Source: Paracoccaceae bacterium (lineage in GTDB: Bacteria; Pseudomonadota; Alphaproteobacteria; Rhodobacterales; Rhodobacteraceae). Taken from it: a DNA stretch of 64,000 nucleotides. Position numbers and translations under genes: made by a program. Below the pieces are notes generated by a model that searched no databases, had not been told where the DNA came from, and was given only the letters and a program-made list of their open reading frames with translations. The stretch lies in assembly GCA_030697175.1 (NCBI GenBank), contig JAUYQR010000003.1:124001-188000 (forward strand), written 5' to 3'. Numbering within the stretch: position 1 is the first letter of the stretch; every line of letters begins with the position of its first letter. Of this stretch, positions 8,738-15,941 are shown one piece after another.

Positions 8738-10555
8738 TCATTCCTGATACCACCAGGTGTCCGGTTGGAACCCGATCCAGTCGCCATAAAGCGGCAGCCG
8801 TTCGGGGTATTTCAGCTCTTTCCGGTGCGCCAGACGCGAGACGTTGGAATACCAGAACGGTATGACATATCTACCGCTCGTCAGCACCCGGTCAAGCGCT
8901 TGCGTGGCGGCGGTGAATTCGGTGGCGTCGGGGGCCGACAGCATCGCCGAGATCATCGCCTCGGCTGCGGAAGAGTTCATGCCCATCCAGTTGCGGGTGC
9001 CGGGTTCGGTGACCCCGGCAGACCCCCAATACAGCATCTGTTCGTTGCCGGGCGACAGCGACAGGGACCGGATATAGTGGGTCATGTCGAAATCGTAGTT
9101 GGTGGTGCGTTCCTTGTATTGCGCGCTGTCGACGGTGTTGATCGTGGCGGCGATGCCCAAGGGTTTCAGCGCCTCGACGAAGATCGCGGCGATGGAGGCA
9201 ACCTCGTCCGCCCCTTGCACAAGGGTGATCTGGAAGGTGAAGGGCGTGCCTTCGGCATTCCTCAGCATGCCGTCGTCGCCCACGGTCCAGCCGGCGTCCT
9301 CCAGCAGCGCCGTGGCGGCGCGCAGGTTCTTGCGGTTCATTTCGGTCCCGTCCGCGACGGGCAGGGCGTAGCCTTCAAGAGCACCCGGCAGAAGCTCGGA
9401 CTTGAACGGCGCCAGCAGCTCGGCGACGCGCCCAGTGGCCGGAGCGCCGGGTTCCATCCCGAGGAACGAGTTGCCGAAATACGAGGTGATGCGCGGCTGG
9501 GTGCCGCCGGTGATCGCCTGATTGATGAATTCGAAGTTGAAGGTGTGGATCAGCGCCTCGCGCACGCGCCAATCCTGGAAGATGGGCTTGCGGGTGTTGA
9601 ACACGAAGCCCTCGATGCCCGAGGGGCGCTGGTGCGGGATTTCCGATTTCACCACATCGCCTGCGGTGACGGCGGGGAAGTCATAGTTCGTCAGCCACTT
9701 CGCGGCGTTGCCTTCGCGGTAACTGGTGATCGCGCCGCCCTTGAACGCCTCGAATACCACGCCGCCGTCGCCGAAATAGTCGTAGCGGATCTCGTCAAAG
9801 TTCCACTGGCCGCGGTTGAACGGCAGAGCCTTGCCCCACCAGTCGGGGTTGCGCTTGTAGCTGATGTAAGCGCCCGCGTCGAAACTGTCGACGATATAGG
9901 GCCCGGACCCGATCGGCGCCTCAAGGCTGGAGGCGGTGAAATCCTTGCCGTCCCACTGCGCCTTCTTCAGGATCGGACGCAGCCCGAGGATCAGCGGCAG
10001 TTCGCGGTCAACGGTGTTGAAGGTGAAGCGCACGGTGCGGTCGTTGACCGCCTCGGATGAGGCGATCTTTTTCCACGCGCCAAGGTAGCGAGGGTTGCCG
10101 TCGGTGCCGAGCTTTTCCATCGACCAGAGCACGTCGTCGACCGTGACCGGCGAGCCGTCAGAGAATCGCGCCCCCTCACGCAGGGTAAATTCCACGTAAC
10201 TGCGCGCCTCGTCGGTGTTGATCGATTCGGCCAAAAGCCCATAGAGCGTGAAGGGTTCGTCGTAGGACCGGCCCATCAACGTCTCGACCGTAAGGCCGGA
10301 TATGCCAGTGGCGGACTGACCGTTGGTGATGAACGGGTTGAGGCTGTCGAAGGTGCCGCTTTCGCCAAAGACGATGCGCCCGCCCTTCGATGCATCGGGG
10401 TTCACTTGCGGCAGCGACACAAAATCCGGGGGGAGGGCAGGCTCGCCATACATAGCTATGCCATGCTTCGGTTCGGCAGCGGCGATTCCGACACCCAGCA
10501 TCAGGGCAAGGGCGGCGGTCAGCCCGCGAAGTTTGAAGGTGGTCGCATGGTTCAT
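8738..10555 (-). CDS. Periplasmic oligopeptide-binding protein, family 5 (YejA-like)
   Basis: Substrate-binding component of a peptide-type ABC importer. It is 605 residues with a Sec signal peptide (LRGLTAALALMLGVGIAAA, cleavage near AAA-EPKHG) and the SBP_bac_5 fold: GGRIVFGESGTFDSLNPF near residue 58, LREGARFSDGSPVTVDDV near 130. The GIAMYGEPALPPDF segment after the signal and the C-terminal TWWYQE resemble the YejA subgroup. No permease or ATPase gene is adjacent, so it either serves a transporter encoded elsewhere or is an orphan. It is followed by the entericidin gene. Confidence 0.92.
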   Translation of the reverse strand: MNHATTFKLRGLTAALALMLGVGIAAAEPKHGIAMYGEPALPPDFVSLPQVNPDASKGGRIVFGESGTFDSLNPFITNGQSATGISGLTVETLMGRSYDEPFTLYGLLAESINTDEARSYVEFTLREGARFSDGSPVTVDDVLWSMEKLGTDGNPRYLGAWKKIASSEAVNDRTVRFTFNTVDRELPLILGLRPILKKAQWDGKDFTASSLEAPIGSGPYIVDSFDAGAYISYKRNPDWWGKALPFNRGQWNFDEIRYDYFGDGGVVFEAFKGGAITSYREGNAAKWLTNYDFPAVTAGDVVKSEIPHQRPSGIEGFVFNTRKPIFQDWRVREALIHTFNFEFINQAITGGTQPRITSYFGNSFLGMEPGAPATGRVAELLAPFKSELLPGALEGYALPVADGTEMNRKNLRAATALLEDAGWTVGDDGMLRNAEGTPFTFQITLVQGADEVASIAAIFVEALKPLGIAATINTVDSAQYKERTTNYDFDMTHYIRSLSLSPGNEQMLYWGSAGVTEPGTRNWMGMNSSAAEAMISAMLSAPDATEFTAATQALDRVLTSGRYVIPFWYSNVSRLAHRKELKYPERLPLYGDWIGFQPDTWWYQE

Positions 10556-10631
10556 TGCGCGGTGATCCCCGTCTGGCTTTTGCGTTTTGCGCCAGCCTAA
10601 GCCGGACCTTGTGGCTTTTCAAACTTTTAGC

Positions 10632-10660
10632 TTGGCCATCGGCGGAGAGGAGACTATAAA
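10632..10660 (+). promoter_or_regulatory. Sigma-70-type promoter of the small RNA
   Basis: TTGGCC (10632-10637), exactly 17 bases, then TATAAA (10655-10660, 5 of 6 to consensus). It lies in the gap between the divergent peptide-binding protein and bdhA. Expected transcription start near A10667. Confidence 0.65.
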
Positions 10661-10666
10661 GAGGGC

Positions 10667-10742
10667 ACTGCTCGATAGGTTTCTTGCCTGTATGAAACCT
10701 GCCTCAATAACTGAACGCCGGCTTCGTGCCGGCGTTTTTTTT
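10667..10742 (+). ncRNA. Candidate small regulatory RNA, about 75 nt, two hairpins
   Basis: A self-contained transcription unit with no open reading frame. It has a good promoter 7 bases upstream, then a stem-loop AGGTTTC (10677-10683), loop TTGCCTGTAT, GAAACCT (10694-10700), a single-stranded linker GCCTCAATAACTG, and a perfect 9-bp terminator stem with eight Ts. The size and layout (5' hairpin, open linker, Rho-independent terminator with U-tail) are those of Hfq-type trans-acting sRNAs. TGCCT occurs twice, in the loop and in the linker, and could pair with GGCA/AGGCA near ribosome-binding sites. I do not recognise a named family. A short 5' UTR prematurely terminated is less likely because bdhA has its own promoter downstream. 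Confidence 0.6.
10714..10742 (+). terminator. Strong Rho-independent terminator of the small RNA
   Basis: AACGCCGGC, loop TTCGT, GCCGGCGTT (9-bp perfect stem), followed by an uninterrupted T-run to 10742. No protein gene ends upstream on this strand, which is the main reason to infer an sRNA. Confidence 0.9.
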
Positions 10743-10759
10743 CATTTGATGGCAGAGTG

Positions 10760-10788
10760 TTGGCCAAAGCGGCCGGTGCCGCTTTTAT
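10760..10788 (+). promoter_or_regulatory. Putative bdhA promoter
   Basis: TTGGCC (10760-10765), 17 bases, TTTTAT (10783-10788). The -35 and the spacing are identical to the sRNA promoter 128 bp upstream. Predicted start near 10795, giving a leader of about 43 bases that contains the TGCTGC dyad. Confidence 0.45.
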
Positions 10789-10810
10789 TTGCACTTGCAG
10801 CATGGCACTC

Positions 10811-10826
10811 TGCTGCCAACGCAGCA
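10811..10826. promoter_or_regulatory. PhaR-like operator in the bdhA leader
   Basis: TGCTGC-CAAC-GCAGCA, a perfect 6-bp inverted repeat with a 4-base spacer, ending 11 bases before the bdhA ATG. It contains CTGC-N4-GCAG, the published recognition pattern of PhaR, the polyhydroxybutyrate-responsive repressor of Paracoccus and Rhodobacter. TGC-rich sequence (TTGCACTTGCAGCA) lies just upstream. A ribosome-site hairpin is the alternative reading. Confidence 0.5.
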
Positions 10827-10837
10827 TGAGGTGCAGA

Positions 10838-11611
10838 ATGGAACTTACGGGCAAGCGGGCAGTGGTCACCGGGTCGAACTCTGGCATCGGGCTTGGCGTG
10901 GCCGAGTCGCTGGCGGCGGCCGGGGCCGAGGTGGTGCTGAACAGTTTCACCGACCGCACCGAAGATCATGATCTGGCGGCAACACTGGCGGCCAGGCATC
11001 GGGTGAAGGTCAGCTACATCGCCGCTGACATGTCGAAGGGCGCGGACTGTCGCGCGCTGATCGAAAAGTCGGGCGGCTGCGATATTCTGGTGAACAACGC
11101 AGGCATCCAGTTCGTTTCGCCGATCGAAACCTTTCCGGTGGAAAAGTGGGACCAGATCCTTGCGATCAACCTGACCTCGGCGTTCCACACCACCGCGGCG
11201 GCGCTGCCGGGGATGCGGGCCAAGGGCTGGGGACGGGTGGTCAACATCGCCTCGGCGCATGGGCTGACGGCAAGCCCGTTCAAATCGGCCTATATCGCGT
11301 CCAAGCATGGCCTTGTCGGCCTGTCGAAGACCGTGGCGCTGGAAACTGCGGGGCAGGGCATCACCTGCAACGCGATCTGCCCCGGCTACGTGCTGACACC
11401 GCTGGTGGAGGCGCAGATCCCCGACCAGATGAAGGCGCACAACATGGACCGCGAAACCGTGATCCGCGAAGTGATGCTGGACCGTCAGCCGAGCCGCCAT
11501 TTCGCCACCGTCGAACAGATCGGCGGCACCACGGTCTATCTGTGTTCACCCGCCGCAGATCAGGTGACCGGAACCACGATTTCGGTCGATGGCGGATGGA
11601 CGGCGCTGTGA
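10838..11611 (+). CDS. bdhA: D-beta-hydroxybutyrate dehydrogenase
   Basis: NAD-dependent oxidation of 3-hydroxybutyrate to acetoacetate in polyhydroxybutyrate and ketone-body use; cytoplasmic SDR enzyme. It is 257 residues. Cofactor loop TGSNSGIGLG (near 12), NNAG (near 89), catalytic Ser and YIASK (near 152-156), and the C-terminal DGGWTAL are all present; the substrate-loop text ETVIREVMLDRQPSRHFATV matches BdhA. The ATG at 10838 follows GAGGTG; the longer frame from 10757 would run through the operator. It overlaps the patatin gene (GTGA), so the two are translationally coupled. A PhaR-like dyad lies in the leader. Confidence 0.94.
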   Translation: MELTGKRAVVTGSNSGIGLGVAESLAAAGAEVVLNSFTDRTEDHDLAATLAARHRVKVSYIAADMSKGADCRALIEKSGGCDILVNNAGIQFVSPIETFPVEKWDQILAINLTSAFHTTAAALPGMRAKGWGRVVNIASAHGLTASPFKSAYIASKHGLVGLSKTVALETAGQGITCNAICPGYVLTPLVEAQIPDQMKAHNMDRETVIREVMLDRQPSRHFATVEQIGGTTVYLCSPAADQVTGTTISVDGGWTAL

Positions 11612-12636
11612 CGCGGGTCGCCCGCCGGAAGATCAATCTTGCCTTGCAGGGCGGCGGCGCGCATGGCGCCTTTACCTGGGGCGTGCTGGACCGCCTGCTG
11701 GAGGACGACGATCTGGAGATTGCCGGCATCTCCGGCACCTCGGCCGGGGCGCTGAACGGGGCGGCCTTGAAGGCGGGGATGCTGGTCGGCGGGCGGCTTG
11801 GCGCGAAGAAGGCGCTGGATCACCTGTGGGACGAGGTTGCCGCGATTGGCGACTGGCGCATGGTGCCTTGGGTGCAGGCGTGGTTGCCGATGGCGCGGGC
11901 CTGGCAGGACGCGGCCGAGGCGGTGCTGCCGATCTCGTCGCAGGCGGTGCTGGCGCAGGTCTATTCGCCCTATGCCTGGGGATCGACGTGGCAAAACCCG
12001 CTTGCACCCTTGGTCGAGACCTTCGATTTCAGCCGGGTCTGCGCCGACGAGGGGCCGGAGTTGTTCGTCAGCGCCACCAATGTGCGGACCGGCAAGATCA
12101 AGGTCTTCACCGGGCAGGAGATCACGCCTGCGGTGTTGCTGGCATCAGCCTGCATCCCGACGGTGTTTCAGGCGGTGGAAATTGGCGGCGAGGCCTATTG
12201 GGACGGTGGCTATGCCGGCAACCCGGCGCTCTTTCCGTTGTTTGAAGCGCACCTGCCGGATGACATCGTGGTGGTGTCGATCAACCCGATCCGGCGCGAC
12301 ACTGTGCCCGACACCCCGGTGGAGATTCAGAACCGGATCAACGAGATCAGCTTCAATGCCAGCCTTCTGGGCGAACTTCGTGCGATAAACTTCGTGCGGC
12401 GGCTGATCGCCGAGGGCCGGATCGAACGGGGCCGGATGAAGGATGTGCGGGTGCACATGATTGCCGACGATGTGTTGATGAACGAGCTTACGGCGGCCTC
12501 CAAACTGTCGGCCTCGCCCCGGGTTCTGGAACGGCTGAAGGCTGCGGGCCGGATCGCGGCAGAGGTGTTTCTGGACGGCCACGGTGCCAAGATCGGTCAG
12601 GAACCCAGCGTCGATCTGGTGCGGATGGTCAGCTGA
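11608..12636 (+). CDS. Patatin-like phospholipase
   Basis: Serine lipid acyl hydrolase with a Ser-Asp dyad. The oxyanion loop GGGAHGAFTWGVL is near residue 14, the nucleophile elbow GTSAG near 41, and the dyad aspartate in YWDGGYAGNPAL near 200. It is about 342 residues with no signal peptide. The GTG at 11608 overlaps the bdhA stop by four bases; an ATG at 11596 is an alternative. Coupling to bdhA fits a role in lipid or polyhydroxybutyrate-granule metabolism (inference), since intracellular patatin-like proteins are often paired with bdhA in this family. Its 3' end overlaps the convergent DUF502 gene by 8 bp. Confidence 0.9.
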   Translation: MTRVARRKINLALQGGGAHGAFTWGVLDRLLEDDDLEIAGISGTSAGALNGAALKAGMLVGGRLGAKKALDHLWDEVAAIGDWRMVPWVQAWLPMARAWQDAAEAVLPISSQAVLAQVYSPYAWGSTWQNPLAPLVETFDFSRVCADEGPELFVSATNVRTGKIKVFTGQEITPAVLLASACIPTVFQAVEIGGEAYWDGGYAGNPALFPLFEAHLPDDIVVVSINPIRRDTVPDTPVEIQNRINEISFNASLLGELRAINFVRRLIAEGRIERGRMKDVRVHMIADDVLMNELTAASKLSASPRVLERLKAAGRIAAEVFLDGHGAKIGQEPSVDLVRMVS

Positions 12637-13312
12637 TCGGCTCTTTCGGGATCGGGTAGACCAGGCCGCCCGACACGATCAGCTTGGCCGCATCGTCGAT
12701 CTTCATGTCGAGGATGGTCAGGTCTTTCGTCGGCACGAACAAAAGCATCCCCGAGGTGAAAGGCGTCAGCCCGACGAACACCGCAGACATGTCGGGGCCA
12801 AGGGCGGCAAGACGGGTGGCCAGTTCCCCCTTGGGCCGGGTCGACAGGAAGCCGAGCGCATAGGACCCGGGGCGCGGAAATTCCACGAGGCAGACCTTGT
12901 CGAAGCTTTGTTCCTTCTTGTTGAAGAAGGTTTCCGCCACCTGTTTGATCCCGCCATAGACCGACCGGACAATGGGCATCCGGTCAACCATATCCTCACC
13001 CCAGCGGATGACGGAGCGGCCGAAGAGGCCCTTGGCCATCCAGCCGATGATGACGGTAAAGACGAGGAACACCAGCACACCGACGCCGCGCACCGGAAAA
13101 TTCGCATCGGGCCCGAAGATGTCTTGGACCAGCGCCTCGGGCTGATAGGCCGAGGGGATCAGGGGCAGGATCCAGCCGTCGATCCAGCCGATCAGCGTCC
13201 AGACGAAGTAGATCGTCAGGCCGATGGGCAGCACCACTACCAGCCCGGTCAGAAAGCTGGCGCGCAGCGAGGCCAGGATGCCACGGCGGCGGAGGTTGGT
13301 TGGATCGGTCAT
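12629..13312 (-). CDS. DUF502 family membrane protein
   Basis: About 227 residues. Two hydrophobic segments: FLTGLVVVLPIGLTIYFVW (about 20-40) and VGVLVFLVFTVIIGWMAKG (about 77-96), followed by a soluble domain with the family motif MPIVRSVYGGIKQV and VEFPRPGSYALGFLS. The family is widespread and of unknown function. GGAG lies five bases before the second of two adjacent ATGs (13312), which I take as the start. It shares an 8-bp tail-to-tail overlap with the patatin gene. Confidence 0.85.
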   Translation of the reverse strand: MTDPTNLRRRGILASLRASFLTGLVVVLPIGLTIYFVWTLIGWIDGWILPLIPSAYQPEALVQDIFGPDANFPVRGVGVLVFLVFTVIIGWMAKGLFGRSVIRWGEDMVDRMPIVRSVYGGIKQVAETFFNKKEQSFDKVCLVEFPRPGSYALGFLSTRPKGELATRLAALGPDMSAVFVGLTPFTSGMLLFVPTKDLTILDMKIDDAAKLIVSGGLVYPIPKEPIS

Positions 13313-13385
13313 CATGGCTCCGGCAGGCGCGGGATCGCTGCGGGGGCAATCTATGAAGCGCGGCGCGGGTTGCCAATGGGCGCTG

Positions 13386-14309
13386 TCAGGTTTTGGCCCG
13401 CTGAAGCGCGATTTCGGTGGCGATTGCGCTGCCAAGGCGGGCGTTGTTCAACACAAGGGCGATGTTGGAGGCCAGTGAGCGGCCAGCCGTCAGTTCAAAG
13501 ATGCGCTGCAACAGGAAGGGTGTCACCGATTTGGCGGCGATGCCTTGCGCCGCGGCCTCGGCCAGCGCGGCCTCGATGTGGGGCGTGATCTCGTCGCGCG
13601 GGATTTCGGCGTCAGGCGGGATCGGGTTGGCGACAAGTTGGCCACCCGGCAGGCCAAGCCGGATGCGCATCAGATGGGCGGCGGCGATGGCGGCTGGCGT
13701 GTCCATCCGCAATGGCGCGCGCAGGCCCGAGGCGCGCGACCAGAAGGCGGGAAAATCGTCCTGCCCGTAGGCGATGACGGGGACGCCGCGGGTTTCCAGG
13801 TATTCCAGCGTTTTCGGCAGATCGAGGATCGCCTTGGCCCCGGCGGCAACCACGGTGACGGCGGTTTCGGCCAGTTCCGGCAGATCGGCCGAGATGTCGA
13901 ACGAGGTTTCTGCCCCGCGATGCACACCGCCGATGCCACCGGTGGCGAAGGTGTCGATGCCCGCAAGCCGCGCGCAGATCATCGTGGCGGCCACGGTGGT
14001 GGCACCGATGCCGCCGGTCGCAAGGCACGCGGCAAGGTCGGCGCGCGACAGTTTGGCGACGTTCTGCGCCTGGCCAAGGCTGGTCAGTTCCGCCTCGGTC
14101 AGACCGATGTGGATGCGGTGGTCGAGGATCGCGATGGTGGCGGGAATGGCACCGTGGGCGCGCACCTCGGCCTCCACCCGCGCGGCTGTTTCCACATTCT
14201 GTGGGAAAGGCATGCCGTGGGTGATGATCGTGCTTTCCAGCGCAACAATCGGCGTGCCGTTGGCGCGCGCTTCGGCCACTTCGGGCGACAGGGTGATCGG
14301 ATGGCTCAT
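13386..14309 (-). CDS. psuG: Pseudouridine-5'-phosphate glycosidase
   Basis: Cleaves pseudouridine 5'-phosphate to uracil and ribose 5-phosphate (reversible), the second step of pseudouridine catabolism; cytoplasmic, Mn-dependent. It is 307 residues. Family landmarks are ALESTIITHGMPFPQN (near 24), the catalytic region ACLATGGIGATTVAATM, FATGGIGGVHRGAE (near 130) and the C-terminal ELTAGRSLASNIALVLNNA. The ATG at 14309 overlaps the stop of the DUF1349 gene (ATGA) and has GAGGATC before it, so it is the last gene of a psuK-DUF1349-psuG operon. Confidence 0.95.
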   Translation of the reverse strand: MSHPITLSPEVAEARANGTPIVALESTIITHGMPFPQNVETAARVEAEVRAHGAIPATIAILDHRIHIGLTEAELTSLGQAQNVAKLSRADLAACLATGGIGATTVAATMICARLAGIDTFATGGIGGVHRGAETSFDISADLPELAETAVTVVAAGAKAILDLPKTLEYLETRGVPVIAYGQDDFPAFWSRASGLRAPLRMDTPAAIAAAHLMRIRLGLPGGQLVANPIPPDAEIPRDEITPHIEAALAEAAAQGIAAKSVTPFLLQRIFELTAGRSLASNIALVLNNARLGSAIATEIALQRAKT

Positions 14310-14884
14310 GGGTGATCCTCGTGCAGCGCGCGCGGGATCGCCGGGCCGCAGGTGTAGTTTGAAAAGGTGGCACTGAACCCGCCGCGTTCGGGCGAACAGG
14401 CCATCGGGCCGATCATCGCAGGGCCGTCGGGCAGATGCGCCAGCCGGGTCATCCGCCAACGGCCGGAAGGTTCCTGCACATCGACGCGGACGGCGCTGCC
14501 ATGGCGGGTCAGGCGCAGTGTGATCGGGCTGGCGGGAAACGACAGCGGCAGGGTGGCCCAGTCGGACTGGCCGTTTGTGACCACGGTGGAAAACACCGGC
14601 TGGCCGTCGGTGTGTTCGATCCCGGCCTTGATCCAGTGCGTGTCCGACAGCCGCAGCATCAGCCCCGCCTGATCGTAAAGCGCCTGATAATCGGCGGTCA
14701 CCGTGACGCGGGCGGTGAAATCGCCGGTCACCGGATGGCCAAGGTGGTGGCCGGAATGGCGGGTGAAGCCGTAGAAGGTTTCGCGCCAGAAATCGGTGGC
14801 GGCGCCGGTGGTGACGGTCAGCCCGTCCGCACCTTCGGTCATGGCGGCGGGCGGGTTGAGCCATGTCATGTCACCGAAGGTCAT
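14306..14884 (-). CDS. DUF1349 (concanavalin-like) protein in the pseudouridine operon
   Basis: A 192-residue soluble protein of the DUF1349 beta-sandwich family: TDFWRETFYGFTRHSGH near 30, LYDQAGLMLRLSDTHWIKAGIE near 70, and YDQAG...W.K.G.E typical of the family. No signal peptide. It overlaps its upstream kinase gene by ATGA (14881-14884) and its downstream glycosidase gene by ATGA (14306-14309), so its amount is tied to both. The family is related to carbohydrate-binding lectin folds; a role as sugar mutarotase-like or scaffold protein is only a guess. Confidence 0.85.
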   Translation of the reverse strand: MTFGDMTWLNPPAAMTEGADGLTVTTGAATDFWRETFYGFTRHSGHHLGHPVTGDFTARVTVTADYQALYDQAGLMLRLSDTHWIKAGIEHTDGQPVFSTVVTNGQSDWATLPLSFPASPITLRLTRHGSAVRVDVQEPSGRWRMTRLAHLPDGPAMIGPMACSPERGGFSATFSNYTCGPAIPRALHEDHP

Positions 14885-15777
14885 GATCCGATCTCTCCCG
14901 AGACATAGGCGGCGGCGGCGCGCAGTGCCTCGGCCAAGGCAGCCTCGCGCGGCAATCCCCGGGCTTCGGCGACGATGTGGGCGGCCATGAAGGTGTCACC
15001 CGCGCCGGTGACGCGGGTCACCAGAACGGGGGGCGGCGCGCCTTCGATCACGCCGGCACCGCGGCGGCCTTCGGCGGCGGCGCGGCCACCATCGGTCACC
15101 AGCACCGCAGCGGCGCCGCGATCCAGCAGCGCGCGGGCGGCGTCGGGTGCGGTGGCGCTTTGCACCTTGGACAGGATGTTGGCCTCTTCAAGGTTCACAT
15201 AAAGCGTGGCGGCGGGATGCCCAAGCAGGGGAAGCAACCGCTCCGCCTTGCCCGGTGAGGCCGGGGCCACGCGCAGGTCTGCGGCGGCAAACAGCGGCGA
15301 GGCGGCAATGTCGGCCAGAAGTGCCTCGGTCAGGTTGCCGTCCAGCGCGATGGGCCCGGACCAGGGTGCATCGGCGCTGCCAAGCCGAGCATCGGCCAGC
15401 GGGCGCAGGATCTTGTCGCCCGCCGCCTCCAGTGAATGGGCATCGGCGATGGCGGCGATCAGGCCGTTGGCGCCTTCGATGGCCATGTAGCGGTCGGTCG
15501 GCAGATCGTCAGAGCGGTAGACATGCGCGGTGACGAGGCCCATCCGGTCACAGGCGGCAATCAATTCGTCGCCTTCGGCATCACGGCCAATGGCAGTCAG
15601 CAGGGCAGGGGTCATCCCGAACCGCCGCAAGGTCATGGCGATGTTCATCGCCACGCCACCCGGCAGCCGGGTGATGCGGCCCGGCACATCCGACCCCACA
15701 CGCATCGAGGTTGGCGCGCGGCCGATGATGTCCCACAGGATGGAACCGATGCAGAGGATATCGGGCGATGCTGACAT
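14881..15777 (-). CDS. psuK: PfkB-family sugar kinase, probably pseudouridine kinase
   Basis: Ribokinase-fold kinase, about 298 residues. The N-terminal motif GGVAMNIAMTLRRFG (near 40) and the C-terminal anion-hole motif TRVTGAGDTFMAAH (near 250, catalytic aspartate in GAGD) are intact. Assignment to pseudouridine rests mainly on operon context: psuG is two genes downstream with stop/start overlaps throughout. The protein phosphorylates pseudouridine to feed PsuG. The ATG at 15777 has AGAAGG upstream; the longer frame lacks family similarity. It is divergent from the methyltransferase gene at 15942. Confidence 0.85.
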   Translation of the reverse strand: MSASPDILCIGSILWDIIGRAPTSMRVGSDVPGRITRLPGGVAMNIAMTLRRFGMTPALLTAIGRDAEGDELIAACDRMGLVTAHVYRSDDLPTDRYMAIEGANGLIAAIADAHSLEAAGDKILRPLADARLGSADAPWSGPIALDGNLTEALLADIAASPLFAAADLRVAPASPGKAERLLPLLGHPAATLYVNLEEANILSKVQSATAPDAARALLDRGAAAVLVTDGGRAAAEGRRGAGVIEGAPPPVLVTRVTGAGDTFMAAHIVAEARGLPREAALAEALRAAAAYVSGEIGS

Positions 15778-15941
15778 GGCGAACCTTCTGCCGCGAAACC
15801 GGCTTGCGGGCAAGGCGCGATCCCGCATGTCTTGGCTGTCGGGCAGGATTATCACCCTGGGGGGGAGGGCTTTCATGCTATGCTTTCCACCATCCGCCGG
15901 GGCGGGTTTGCCCTTGGTGCGACGCAAAGGGGGGTGGACAG

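Noticed and set aside
10667-10742. Attenuator in a bdhA 5' UTR
   Set aside because: A separate promoter-like pair lies after the terminator, and no leader peptide or alternative pairing for the terminator stem is seen.
14310-14864. PsuG extended to 492 residues
   Set aside because: The extra 185 codons are an out-of-frame reading of the DUF1349 gene; PsuG begins at the ATGA overlap at 14309.
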